NCBI GenBank assembly: GCA_020436025.1
Contig: JAGQYP010000042.1
Location: 1 to 32,019 of the forward strand
Reading direction: 5' to 3'
DNA from: Crocinitomicaceae bacterium
GTDB taxonomy: Bacteria > Bacteroidota > Bacteroidia > Flavobacteriales_D > Crocinitomicaceae
DNA length: 32,019 nucleotides
Shown: one piece after another, positions 19,901 to 26,535 of the stretch
Layout: every line of letters starts with the position of its first letter
Position numbering within the stretch: position 1 is the first letter of the stretch
Translations under genes and position numbers: made by a program
Notes under the pieces: generated by a model
Database searches by the model: none
What the model saw: the letters and a program-made list of their open reading frames with translations, nothing else
What the model was told of the DNA's origin: nothing

Positions 19901-21811
19901 GAAGGAGAAACGGTTACTTACCCTGATGGAACTTCAGAAACAATTTCATCTAGCACGGTACATACTTCTTCTTTATTGACTGCATCTGGTTGTGATTCTA
20001 TAATTGTTACTACAGTTAACATGAATGCTTTACCTGTTATCGCTATTTCTTTCACGGACCCTACTACATGTGGTGCTACTGATGGAACAATTACTCTTTC
20101 TGGATTAAATGCTGGTTCAAGTTATTCTGTTTCATACAACGGAAATGCGAATTCCTCAATGACAGCAAATGGTGCTGGAGAGATCATATTTACGAATTTA
20201 GCAACAGGTTCATACACGGATTTCTATGTAGAAGATGCAAATGGTTGTTCAATATTGGATAACACCATTATCAATATTGCTCCACTTTCAGCTCCAAGTA
20301 TTGATAATATTCTGAAAGATGACTTGTCGTGTCAAGGAGATGCTTCAGGACAAATTCAAATTACGGCTAGTGGTGGAAACGGAGCTTTGACTTATGAAAT
20401 AGATAATGGAGCAGGGTTTAATGCATCAAATGGAACTGGAGTATTTACTGGTCTTGATGCAGGGACTTACAGTATTACAGTTACAGACGCAGTTGGTTGT
20501 CAAACTACAGATATCCTAGTCGTTAATGAACCAGGAAATGTTCTGCAAAATGTTGCTTCAACAGATATTCTATGTTTTGGAGACGCAGATGGAACGATTC
20601 AATGGATCAGTGTTTCTGGTGGAACACCTCCTTATACGTATTCAATCGACAACGGTGCGAACTATTCACCTAGTGGAAACTTTGGAGGTCTTTCAGGCGG
20701 TGCTTACTCAGTTACGGTTCAAGATTTAAATGGTTGTAATTCGGATACAGCTGAAGTAGTAATTTTTGAACCAAACGAATTATTATTAAGCGCAAGTGAT
20801 GTTCCGGTTACCCAGCCTACATGTGTAAGTGGTAATCCAACTTGTAATGGAGCTATTGAAATAAATGTGCCAGCTGGAGGTGGAGTCGCACCTTATACCT
20901 ACATCTGGCCAAATGGAATTGCTCAGTCAACAAGTAACATGGCAGTTGATCTTTGTGGTGGACAATACAACATAGCAGTTGAAGATGCAAATGGATGTTT
21001 GACAAATCTTCAGGTAAACATGGTAGATCCAGTTCCACCTGCTTTTGACGATCTTACAACTGTAGACGCCGGATGTAATAACGATTGTAATGGATTAATT
21101 GATATTACTTCATCAACTACTATTTCCTTCACAGTTAATGGAAATACTCAGGCAACTGGTTACTTCGATAACCTTTGTGCCGGAACCTATGATATCATTA
21201 TCACGGATACAGCAGGATGTTCTAATTCTCAACAAGTGGATTTAATTTCATCTCCTAGTCCTTTAGCTCAATTCATTTTTGATCCAGGATACGGAACAAT
21301 TGATGATTCAGAAATTACTTTCACTAACCTTTCGGAGAATGCTGATTCCTATTACTGGACCATCTATGGAAATGATGCTCCAAACGACAATTATTTCTGG
21401 GGAACATCAGAAGAAGAATTCACACATACTTTCCCAACTGAACCGGGAACCTATCAAGTATGTATGAAAGCTCTTTCAAATGCAGGATGTGCCGATACCA
21501 TGTGTACGGTGATCGAAATTAGAGACGACTTCACCATTTTTGTTCCAAATGCCTTTACACCAGATGGCGATGGTACAAATCAAGTATTCAAACCTTATTT
21601 GAATGGAATTGATGTACTTAACTATGAGCTTCTGATCTTTAACAGATGGGGTGAATTACTTTTCGAATCTCACAATAAAGAAGTTGGTTGGGATGGAACC
21701 TATATGGGCAAAATCGTACAGGATGGTGTTTATGTATGGAAGATCAATGTGAAGCTTCAATACACAGATGAGAAAAAATCATTTTACGGACACGTAACCG
21801 TAATAAAATAA
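13925..21811 (+). CDS. Giant repeat-rich surface protein with T9SS type B (CHU_C) sorting domain
   Basis: A 2628-residue adhesin-like protein. In order: signal peptide (MSLRVKELLVIVGILLSS...FAGG), a PKD domain (about 27-110), two CUB-like domains (about 120-230 and 239-360, each with GNYGNNQN and a paired-Cys core), a PPC-like domain (about 372-517), Ig-like modules to 852, three tandem 66-residue repeats (853-1050) plus a displaced fourth copy (1212-1277), fourteen repeats of 54-55 residues (1279-2037), several SprB-like modules (about 2038-2440), a second PKD-like domain (about 2446-2535) and a CHU_C domain from about 2538 (FVPNAFTPDGDG, FNRWGELLF, DGVYVWK). Type B cargo, such as Flavobacterium SprB, is delivered by T9SS and usually needs a PorP/SprF partner; none is adjacent. 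Composition is extremely Thr/Ser/Asn-rich with regularly spaced Cys pairs. Adhesion or gliding is inferred, not shown. Confidence 0.92.
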   Translation: MSLRVKELLVIVGILLSSNFLFAGGNPTADFSITPSVAPTGTTVCFTDASTAEDPPLTDWLWTFDGQAPDATIQNPPCVTYNTPGTYDVCLTVTESDGDDNQDCQTVTIYNEYNVGTENGNTITTCSGMVTDPGGFSGNYGNNQNNTVTFCSGSTDLIQFQMQMIALGAGDQINIYEGTGTGGNQIAHYTSTNNGQTPSLVALNTCITVEFISDGTGVDAGFQGIVSCVPDNYYLISGYDGQTITDCGGSATFWDPGGPGGNYGNNQNYTITFCADDPSEVVQILFQSMHLSAGDVLNVYDGVGTSGQLVYTIDNTDNGNNSFLFPGLTVTGISQCVTYEFISNGSGTNSGWEGDISCETPPPYCNPGNNPPAADNFEAATPICDFTQYCGTTSSFYGVDMGPWGQTSWFDGSLENNSWLMFTADATTATFNVSTDAGCSGIQIGIYSVDAAGNVTWHSPPAINGGFDYTNIDNGFSGSGVLNANNLTPGETYYIMIDGHGGAVCDYWLTAGIGVAVPDPQITGNATMCFGDAESLTVTDLNGSTNINWIWTWNSGAGGPVSGSSIDLSTFPPGTYTFDVIADGFENCADPSDVSDQFTITINPCGCTPPTININNLSVCSPNSVDLNSAIDASSDPATISFHASATDANNDINPISSTVSVSGTYHVRAEDPGDPTCFTVETITVTVNNPPNINATGDATICQGDPAVTISASGDAGTFSWDNGLGTGASHGVSPATTTTYTVTLTDGNGCTNTDQVTITVNTCACTPPVFTVTNPAAICSPATYDLTGAVSGTGANIVSYHASNADANADINALGSTVVSASGTYYVRVEDPGDPTCFSVQPITVTVNTPVTPTFDGVSPICSGDALAALPTTSTNGITGTWSPALDNTATTTYTFTPTAGQCATTTTLTITVNPNVTPTFNPVAAICSGDALAALPTTSTNGITGTWSPALDNTATTTYTFTPTAGQCATTTTLTITVNPNVTPTFNPVAAICSGDALAALPTTSTNGITGTWSPALDNTATTTYTFTPTAGQCATTTTLTITVNPLPTFTVTPSNPTSCLLSNGTITISGLDPNTVYIIDDGSGPLVNPSDAFGEIVLSGYGPTTINSISIEDQNTGCTTVDNTGWTLTAPAAPTITVNPDQTICAGESVTLSSTVSSGTVSWVDNFAITHNEGDVVSPLVTTTYTATASDNGCNTSASFTITVTPEVTPTFNPVAAICSGDALAALPTTSTNGITGTWSPALDNTATTTYTFTPTAGQCATTTTLTITVNSPTTNTVNVDVCENDSYTFADGSTSTITASTSLVTTLTAANGCDSVVTENITMLSPVANTVNADVCDGDSYTFADGSTSTITASTSLVTTLTAANGCDSVVTENITMIPVVTNTVTVNLCSGANHTYADGTVSNNITANESHVSILTSAAGCDSTVTENVVIGPNITNTVNVDVCENNSYTFADGSTSTITASTSLVTTLVSLNGCDSVVTENITMLPIITNTINVDVCDGGSYTFADGSTSTITASTSLTTILTAASGCDSVVTENVNMLSPVANTVNVDVCENDSYTFADGSTSTITASTSLVTTLTGANGCDSVVTENITMLPVYNITENVNACENSTYTFPDASTQVITANTSYTSNLTSAGGCDSIIVTNVTMDPIQNTTVNTDICSGSSFTYADGTTSTNITANESHVSTLTSAAGCDSIVTENLNIVPAITNTIDVDVCENNSYTFADGSTSTITASTSLVTTLVSANGCDSIITENITMLPVFTNTLSVNLCSGANHTYADGTVSNNITANESHVSILTSAGGCDSTVTENVIVGPNITNTINIDVCENESYTFADGSTSSITASTSLVTTLVSANGCDSVITENITMLPIYNITENVNACENSTYTFPDASTQVITANTSYTSNLTSAGGCDSIIVTNVTMDPIQNTTNDIVVCENSTVTYPDGTTEVITSNTTQTSVLTSAAGCDSTIVTTVTMNPVYNIAENITVCEGETVTYPDGTSETISSSTVHTSSLLTASGCDSIIVTTVNMNALPVIAISFTDPTTCGATDGTITLSGLNAGSSYSVSYNGNANSSMTANGAGEIIFTNLATGSYTDFYVEDANGCSILDNTIINIAPLSAPSIDNILKDDLSCQGDASGQIQITASGGNGALTYEIDNGAGFNASNGTGVFTGLDAGTYSITVTDAVGCQTTDILVVNEPGNVLQNVASTDILCFGDADGTIQWISVSGGTPPYTYSIDNGANYSPSGNFGGLSGGAYSVTVQDLNGCNSDTAEVVIFEPNELLLSASDVPVTQPTCVSGNPTCNGAIEINVPAGGGVAPYTYIWPNGIAQSTSNMAVDLCGGQYNIAVEDANGCLTNLQVNMVDPVPPAFDDLTTVDAGCNNDCNGLIDITSSTTISFTVNGNTQATGYFDNLCAGTYDIIITDTAGCSNSQQVDLISSPSPLAQFIFDPGYGTIDDSEITFTNLSENADSYYWTIYGNDAPNDNYFWGTSEEEFTHTFPTEPGTYQVCMKALSNAGCADTMCTVIEIRDDFTIFVPNAFTPDGDGTNQVFKPYLNGIDVLNYELLIFNRWGELLFESHNKEVGWDGTYMGKIVQDGVYVWKINVKLQYTDEKKSFYGHVTVIK
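16481..17074 (+). repeat. Three tandem 198-bp coding repeats (66 residues each)
   Basis: Units start at 16481, 16679 and 16877. Each encodes VTPTF...ICSGDALAALPTT...GTWSPALDNTATTTYTF...GQCATTTT. Units 2 and 3 are identical in protein through position 65 but differ by synonymous changes at many codons. Each unit holds two Cys. Confidence 0.95.
17558..17755 (+). repeat. Displaced fourth copy of the 198-bp repeat
   Basis: The protein unit matches copies 2 and 3 apart from its last residues, but is separated from copy 3 by about 480 bases coding for two unrelated modules. Its DNA again differs from the other copies mainly at synonymous positions. Confidence 0.93.
17759..20035 (+). repeat. Fourteen tandem coding repeats of about 162 bp (54-55 residues)
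   Basis: The array is exactly 759 codons: eleven units of 54 residues and three (the 3rd, 8th and 10th) of 55. The unit pattern is TNTVNVDVCENDSYTF, ADGST, ITA.TS..T.LT, a GCDS[VIT] step and a TEN[IV]TM ending. Every unit has one Cys near position 9 and one near 40, a likely disulfide pair. Units 7 and 12 are identical in protein, and units 3-4 closely resemble 10-11, so blocks of several units have been duplicated. I do not recognise a named family for this unit. Confidence 0.93.
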
Positions 21812-21853
21812 GATTACCAACCACCTACTACTATTTCTTTTAAGCAAAACAAT

Positions 21854-21880
21854 ACACCGGGGAACGCTCCGGTGTTTTTG
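21854..21880 (+). terminator. Rho-independent terminator after the giant surface protein
   Basis: ACACCGG (21854-21860) pairs with CCGGTGT (21869-21875) and the run GTTTTTGTTTG follows. It separates the giant gene from the OmpA-type lipoprotein gene. Confidence 0.85.
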
Positions 21881-21993
21881 TTTGTATTACTTTTTGCATC
21901 AAAAATCCTTTGTTCATAATTTCTAGGATTTCAATTCAAATCAGGGATTTTCTTCATCAACTTTGTAGATTAAAACGTTTTAAATACCCTAAA

Positions 21994-22959
21994 ATGAAGT
22001 ATATCGCTTTTGTATTGATCGGTCTCAGCTTACTCTCTTGTGTTTCTGCAAAAAAATATAAGGAACTTCTTTCCCAGCAGGAAGCTTGCAATGAAGAATT
22101 GAATAAATACAAATCCATGGCTTTGGATTATGAAGGCAAGTACAAAGAATTTAAAGAAAAGTTTGATGTCCTGACCAAGGATGCTGATCAACTTAAAAAA
22201 GACACAACAAGATTAGGTAAAGAACTAAGAGATCTTCAAGCAGAATATGATAAAATGAAGGAAATTAATGACGCGCTTGAGAAAAAATTCAAAAACTTAC
22301 AACAACGCGGTGCCAGAGAAAATGCAGTGCTGACGGCCGAATTAGAAGCAAAAAACATTGAACTTCAACGCAAGGAAGAAGAATTAAGACAATTAGAAAA
22401 AGAACTGAGAGCCAAAGAAGCTGCTTTAGCTGATCGTGAGAAAAGAGTACAAGAGCTAGAAGCCATGCTCAAAAAACAAAAAGATGCGCTGAGAGAACTA
22501 AAACAAAAGGTTTTGAATGCGCTGAGAGGATTTGAAGGAAAAGGAATAACAGTTGAAGAAAGAGATGGAAAAATCTATGTTTCGATGGAAGCGAAATTAC
22601 TATTTGCTTCAGGTTCCACAACTGTAGATCCCGAAGGAAAAGACGCCATCGTTCAATTAGCCAAAGTGCTTCAGGAACAATCCGATTTGGAAATAATAGT
22701 GGAAGGCCACACGGACACAGATCCAATGAAAAGATCCTCCCATCCAAAAAATAACTGGGAACTATCCGTATTACGATCCACAGCAGTGGTCGAGATCATG
22801 TTGGATAATTCCAATATGAAAGCGGAATCCATTTCTGCAGCAGGTAGATCCGAATTTCATCCGGTTGACCCGAACGATAAAGCTAAAAACAGAAGAATTG
22901 AGGTGATCATCTCTCCCAATTTAGATGAAGTATTCAAAATGTTAAACGATGTAGAATAA
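21994..22959 (+). CDS. OmpA-family lipoprotein with long coiled coil
   Basis: A 321-residue outer-membrane-type lipoprotein. The ATG at 21994 is chosen because it starts a lipoprotein signal (MKYIAFVLIGLSLLSC, lipid Cys at 16); the frame is open further upstream, but that adds 28 residues with no signal character. Residues of about 20-175 are a highly charged, Lys/Glu-rich coiled coil. The C-terminal OmpA domain (about 200-310) has LFASGS, VEGHTDTD, NNWELS and NRRIEV, the residues that grip peptidoglycan diaminopimelate. It should link the outer membrane to the cell wall across the periplasm. It follows the giant type B cargo protein after a terminator, so it need not be co-transcribed. In Bacteroidota, OmpA partners are often found near PorP/SprF proteins, but none is seen here. 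Confidence 0.9.
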   Translation: MKYIAFVLIGLSLLSCVSAKKYKELLSQQEACNEELNKYKSMALDYEGKYKEFKEKFDVLTKDADQLKKDTTRLGKELRDLQAEYDKMKEINDALEKKFKNLQQRGARENAVLTAELEAKNIELQRKEEELRQLEKELRAKEAALADREKRVQELEAMLKKQKDALRELKQKVLNALRGFEGKGITVEERDGKIYVSMEAKLLFASGSTTVDPEGKDAIVQLAKVLQEQSDLEIIVEGHTDTDPMKRSSHPKNNWELSVLRSTAVVEIMLDNSNMKAESISAAGRSEFHPVDPNDKAKNRRIEVIISPNLDEVFKMLNDVE

Positions 22960-23007
22960 ATTTCGAATTATTCTTCTTATCATTGTTCAAACAAATAGTA
23001 ATTTAAA

Positions 23008-24564
23008 ATGAACAAAATCAAAAGTTTAACAAGTATCGCTTTGCTGCTATTCGTTTCCACGATTTCAGTTACAGCAACCGCTCAAAAAACCAAAAAACCT
23101 AATATTTTGGTTCTTTGGGGAGACGATATTGGACAGTCCAATATCAGCGCATATACCCACGGAGTAGTTGGATATAAAACACCCAACATCGACCGAATCG
23201 CAAAAGAAGGAATGATGTTTACAGATTATTATGCTGAACAATCCTGTACGGCTGGTAGATCTTCATTCATTACTGGACAAAGTGTTTTCCGAACTGGTTT
23301 GTCCAAAGTAGGTTTACCAGGTGCAAAAGAAGGTATTTCTTCAGAAGACCCTACCATTGCCGAACTACTAAAACCACATGGTTATTCAACGGGACAATTT
23401 GGTAAAAATCACTTAGGAGATCGAGATGAACACCTTCCTTCAAATCATGGTTTTGATGAATTCTTCGGAAATCTTTACCACTTAAATGCGGAAGAAGAAC
23501 CAGAATTAGAAGATTATCCAAACCCAGAAGAGTACCCGGAGTTTAGAAAGAAATATGGACCAAGAGGAGTGATTCATTCATGGGCTGATGGAAAAGTAGA
23601 AGATACTGGACCTCTAACTAAAAAAAGAATGGAAGTAGTAGACGACGAAACTTCAAAAGCTGCCATGGATTTTATTCGTAAAGCAGTTAAAGAAGGAAAA
23701 CCATTTTTTGTTTGGTGGAACGGAACAAGAATGCACTTCAGAACGCACGTAAAGAAAGAAAATAGAGGAATTTCAGGTCAACATGAATATGCAGATGGAA
23801 TGGTTGAACACGATCTTCACATTGGACAATTCTTGAAACTATTAGATGAATTGAAAATTGCAGATAATACAATTGTGGTTTACGGTACAGATAATGGTCC
23901 ACATAAAAACACCTGGCCGGATGCTGGTTTGAATCCTTTCCGAGGCGAAAAGAATACCAACTGGGAAGGTGGATGGAGAGTTCCTGCCATGATTAGATGG
24001 CCGAGTAAAATAAAAGCTGGAAGCATTTCCAATGAAATCGTTTCTGGAATGGATTGGATGCCTACTTTCTTAGCCGCTGCTGGAGATGCAGATATTAAAG
24101 AAAAACTGAAAAAAGGACATACCATTAACGGAAAAACTTATAAGGTTCATTTGGATGGATACAATATCATGGACCATTTGGGAGATGTAGAGAAAAAATC
24201 TCCTCGTAAAGAAATCTTCTATTTTTCTGATGATGGGGATTTAACTGCCTATAGATTTAAGGACTGGAAATTTATATTCATGGAACAAAGAATGGCTGGA
24301 ACCCTAGGTGTTTGGGCTAATCCTTTTACTCCACTTAGACTTCCACTGATATTCAATTTGAGAAGAGATCCTTATGAGCAAGCAACAATTACTTCTAACA
24401 CATATTATGATTGGTTGTTGGATCATGCCTTTATGCTGGTTCCTGCTCAAGAAATTATAGGTAATTTTTTAAAGACATTCAAAGAATTCCCTCCGAGAAT
24501 GAAAGCAGCTAGCTTTAGTTTAGATAAAGTAATGGAAAAACTTTCCTCCCCTGGAGATAGATAA
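23008..24564 (+). CDS. Arylsulfatase-type sulfatase, exported
   Basis: A 518-residue sulfatase with signal peptide (MNKIKSLTSI...VTATAQ). The metal-binding Asp pair is at 39-40 (WGDD). The signature C80-TAG-R84 fits C-x-A/P-x-R, so C80 should become formylglycine; Ser-type maturation by anSME does not apply. Other visible family residues are K133 and H135 (GKNHLGD), H243 (MHFRTH) and D295-N296 (GTDNGPH). The enzyme hydrolyses a sulfate ester, and the signal peptide places it in the periplasm or outside. The natural substrate is not evident: there are no SusC/SusD or glycoside hydrolase genes here, so it is not a standard polysaccharide locus. It is followed closely by a HAD lipoprotein and an outer-membrane-type gene, a trio I recall from other bacteria. 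No formylglycine-generating enzyme is in the window. Confidence 0.92.
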   Translation: MNKIKSLTSIALLLFVSTISVTATAQKTKKPNILVLWGDDIGQSNISAYTHGVVGYKTPNIDRIAKEGMMFTDYYAEQSCTAGRSSFITGQSVFRTGLSKVGLPGAKEGISSEDPTIAELLKPHGYSTGQFGKNHLGDRDEHLPSNHGFDEFFGNLYHLNAEEEPELEDYPNPEEYPEFRKKYGPRGVIHSWADGKVEDTGPLTKKRMEVVDDETSKAAMDFIRKAVKEGKPFFVWWNGTRMHFRTHVKKENRGISGQHEYADGMVEHDLHIGQFLKLLDELKIADNTIVVYGTDNGPHKNTWPDAGLNPFRGEKNTNWEGGWRVPAMIRWPSKIKAGSISNEIVSGMDWMPTFLAAAGDADIKEKLKKGHTINGKTYKVHLDGYNIMDHLGDVEKKSPRKEIFYFSDDGDLTAYRFKDWKFIFMEQRMAGTLGVWANPFTPLRLPLIFNLRRDPYEQATITSNTYYDWLLDHAFMLVPAQEIIGNFLKTFKEFPPRMKAASFSLDKVMEKLSSPGDR

Positions 24565-24573
24565 TCTTAAATC

Positions 24574-24604
24574 AAACCCGGTTCATTTCGAATCGGGTTT
24601 TTTT
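24574..24604 (+). terminator. Terminator after the sulfatase gene
   Basis: AAACCCGGTTC (24574-24584) pairs with GAATCGGGTTT (24590-24600), 11 bp with one G.T pair, followed by a T-run through 24604. The last T is also the first base of the next gene's promoter box. Confidence 0.88.
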
Positions 24605-24611
24605 AACTTTG
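24604..24611 (+). promoter_or_regulatory. Bacteroidota -7 box directly before the HAD lipoprotein gene
   Basis: TAACTTTG matches TAnnTTTG exactly and ends 6 bases before the ATG at 24618. A start of transcription at the usual distance would fall at or beside the ATG, so the mRNA would be leaderless or almost so. No TTG was found at standard spacing upstream. Confidence 0.5.
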
Positions 24612-24617
24612 TATAGC

Positions 24618-25637
24618 ATGAAAAAGTCACTAATAGCTTTTGTATTCTTAGCATTTGCATTTGGATGCCAAGAACAGAAATCAGATGAAAAGGCAAAGGA
24701 AGATCCCTCTGCACAAAAAACAGATCCGCTTCCCTCTTGGAATGAAGGAGAAAACAAAAAGAGAATCATTCAATTTGTGGAAAATGCCATCGATGAAAAA
24801 AATAAAAACTTCATTCCAATAGAAAAACGAATTGCAACTTTTGATAACGACGGAACCCTTTGGGCAGAACAACCTGCTTATTTTCAATTGATTTTTGCTT
24901 TAGGTCAAATTCACAAAATGGCAGCAGACCATCCCGAGTGGAAAGACGAAGCCCCTTTCAAGCACGTTTTAAATAACGACATGGAATCTTTAATGAAGGA
25001 AGGTGAAAGTGGTCTATTAAAAATCGTAATGACAACGCATTCAGACGTTACAGTGGAGGAATTTCAAAAGCAAGTAAAAGAATGGCTTAAAATAACCAAA
25101 CATCCAACGCACAATGTTTTATTTACAGATATGACTTATCTGCCAATGCAAGAATTGATAGATTATCTAAAGGTAAATGAATTTAAAGTGTATATCGTTT
25201 CTGGTGGCGGAGTGGATTTCATGCGTGCTTGGGCTCCAGAAGTTTATGGAATACCGACGGAACAAATTATTGGTTCTACCATGAAATCAGAATTAACCAA
25301 AACAGACAGTTCTGTTCAAGTCACCAAAGTTGCAGAGTTGGAATTTATTGATGACAAGGAAGGTAAGCCTATTTCTATTCAAAAGTTTATTGGGAAAAAG
25401 CCTGTTATTGCAGTAGGTAATTCAGACGGGGATTTGGCCATGTTGCAGTTTTGTGATGACAATGAACTGCCCTCCCTTCCAATATATATTCATCATACGG
25501 ATGAAGAACGAGAATGGGCGTATGACAGAGAATCGCATATTGGCAAACTGGATAAAGGACTAGAAGAAGCAACAGCAAAGGGATGGATTGTTACTGACAT
25601 GAAATCTGACTGGAAAAAAATTTGGAAATGGGAATAA
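24618..25637 (+). CDS. HAD-family phosphatase, periplasmic lipoprotein
   Basis: A 339-residue protein. The ATG at 24618 starts a lipoprotein signal (MKKSLIAFVFLAFAFGC, lipid Cys at 17); a TTG three codons upstream is in frame but falls inside the promoter box. HAD motif I is FDNDGT (75-80; D76 nucleophile, D78), motif II VSGGG (194-198), a Lys at 251 or 261 can serve motif III, and motif IV is GNSDGD (267-272). These are the residues of the phosphoserine-phosphatase-like branch. A lipid-anchored HAD enzyme facing the periplasm is uncommon; most are cytoplasmic. It sits between a sulfatase and an outer-membrane-type gene, whose start overlaps its end by 10 bases. Substrate unknown; a phosphate ester related to the sulfatase's substrate is an inference. 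Confidence 0.85.
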   Translation: MKKSLIAFVFLAFAFGCQEQKSDEKAKEDPSAQKTDPLPSWNEGENKKRIIQFVENAIDEKNKNFIPIEKRIATFDNDGTLWAEQPAYFQLIFALGQIHKMAADHPEWKDEAPFKHVLNNDMESLMKEGESGLLKIVMTTHSDVTVEEFQKQVKEWLKITKHPTHNVLFTDMTYLPMQELIDYLKVNEFKVYIVSGGGVDFMRAWAPEVYGIPTEQIIGSTMKSELTKTDSSVQVTKVAELEFIDDKEGKPISIQKFIGKKPVIAVGNSDGDLAMLQFCDDNELPSLPIYIHHTDEEREWAYDRESHIGKLDKGLEEATAKGWIVTDMKSDWKKIWKWE

Positions 25638-26482
25638 AAAACATACTAATAATATTTTCATGCCTATTTATTCATCTTAATTTAATTGCACAAGATTCCA
25701 CCAAAGTAAAAGCTGGAGGTCCTAGTGAATCTGAACTAGCCGCCGCCAACAATCCTTTGGCTGATACTTATGCTGTTAATATTCAGGATTATTTCATTCC
25801 AAAAATTTATGGAGCTGATGGCGCCTATCAAAATCAAGCATGGTTGAGGGTTGCTATACCAACTTGGCGAATTTTGTGGAGACTTTCGATGCCTTTCAGC
25901 ACTATTAGTATGCCAGATAAAAATGGTAATCCTGGTTTCCATAAATCTGGAATTGGAGATGCAGACTTATTTGCAGCCTTTCTTGCTGTAATGAAACCAA
26001 AAATCACTTTTGGAATAGGTCCTTCTTTTGGATTTCCAACCTCTTCTGACCCAAGGCTTGGTACTGGAAAATATTCTGCCGGTTTAGCCACTGTAATTTT
26101 TGCGGCACCAGGTCCAAAGTTTCAAATTGGAGGATTGATTATATGGAAAAAAAGTTTTGCTGAAAGACCAGAAGCTATTTATGATTCTAAACAGCATTTC
26201 AATGTTTTAGCTATACAGCCCTTTTATTTTTTTCAACTTGGAAAAGGTTTTTATCTGAGAGGTGCGCCAATATGGACATTTGAACTCACGTCAGGTACAT
26301 TTAATATTCCTCTTGGATTAGGTGTAGGAAAAGTAGCCAAATTTGGACCAGCAGTATTCAATTTTTTCATTGAACCCCAAGTTACCATTTTACATCATGG
26401 AGATAGCCAGCCTGCTTTTCAAGTTCTGGCTGGAATGAATATGCAATTTAAAGGCAAGTCGAAAAAGACAAAAAAGAAATAA
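25628..26482 (+). CDS. Outer-membrane transporter-like protein of the sulfatase module
   Basis: A 284-residue protein with signal peptide (MGIKNILIIFSCLFIHLNLIAQ). The ATG at 25628 lies inside the upstream gene's last codons (10-base overlap), so translation is probably coupled. The mature part is rich in alternating hydrophobic/aromatic strands (for example FGIGPSFGFPTSSDP, LGTGKYSAGL, IQPFYFFQLGKGFYL) and Gly turns, as in outer-membrane beta-barrels. The pattern resembles transporter-like proteins that some databases misname neuromedin U. The C-terminus is basic (KGKSKKTKKK), which is unusual for a barrel. It probably lets a substrate or product cross the outer membrane for the neighbouring sulfatase and phosphatase; that role is inferred from context. 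Confidence 0.7.
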   Translation: MGIKNILIIFSCLFIHLNLIAQDSTKVKAGGPSESELAAANNPLADTYAVNIQDYFIPKIYGADGAYQNQAWLRVAIPTWRILWRLSMPFSTISMPDKNGNPGFHKSGIGDADLFAAFLAVMKPKITFGIGPSFGFPTSSDPRLGTGKYSAGLATVIFAAPGPKFQIGGLIIWKKSFAERPEAIYDSKQHFNVLAIQPFYFFQLGKGFYLRGAPIWTFELTSGTFNIPLGLGVGKVAKFGPAVFNFFIEPQVTILHHGDSQPAFQVLAGMNMQFKGKSKKTKKK

Positions 26483-26483
26483 T

Positions 26484-26514
26484 AAAAAAAGCCTCAAATC
26501 GAGGCTTTCTTTTT
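26484..26514. terminator. Bidirectional terminator between convergent genes
   Basis: AAAGCCTC (26488-26495) pairs with GAGGCTTT (26501-26508) around a 5-base loop, with A's on the left and T's on the right, so it can act for the plus-strand outer-membrane gene and the minus-strand phoH-type gene. Confidence 0.85.
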
Positions 26515-26535
26515 GGTATAAACCACAGACACGAA

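Noticed and set aside
16481..20035. Possible CRISPR or satellite-type DNA repeats
   Set aside because: Periods of 198 and 162 bp, continuous coding frame and mostly silent differences show coding repeats, not spacer arrays.
21910..21993. Upstream in-frame extension of the OmpA lipoprotein (start at 21910)
   Set aside because: It would hide the lipoprotein signal 28 residues inside the protein; the ATG at 21994 gives a clean signal and lipid Cys.
22983..22994. Short inverted repeat before the sulfatase gene as an operator
   Set aside because: Only 5-bp arms in an A/T-rich stretch; expected by chance.
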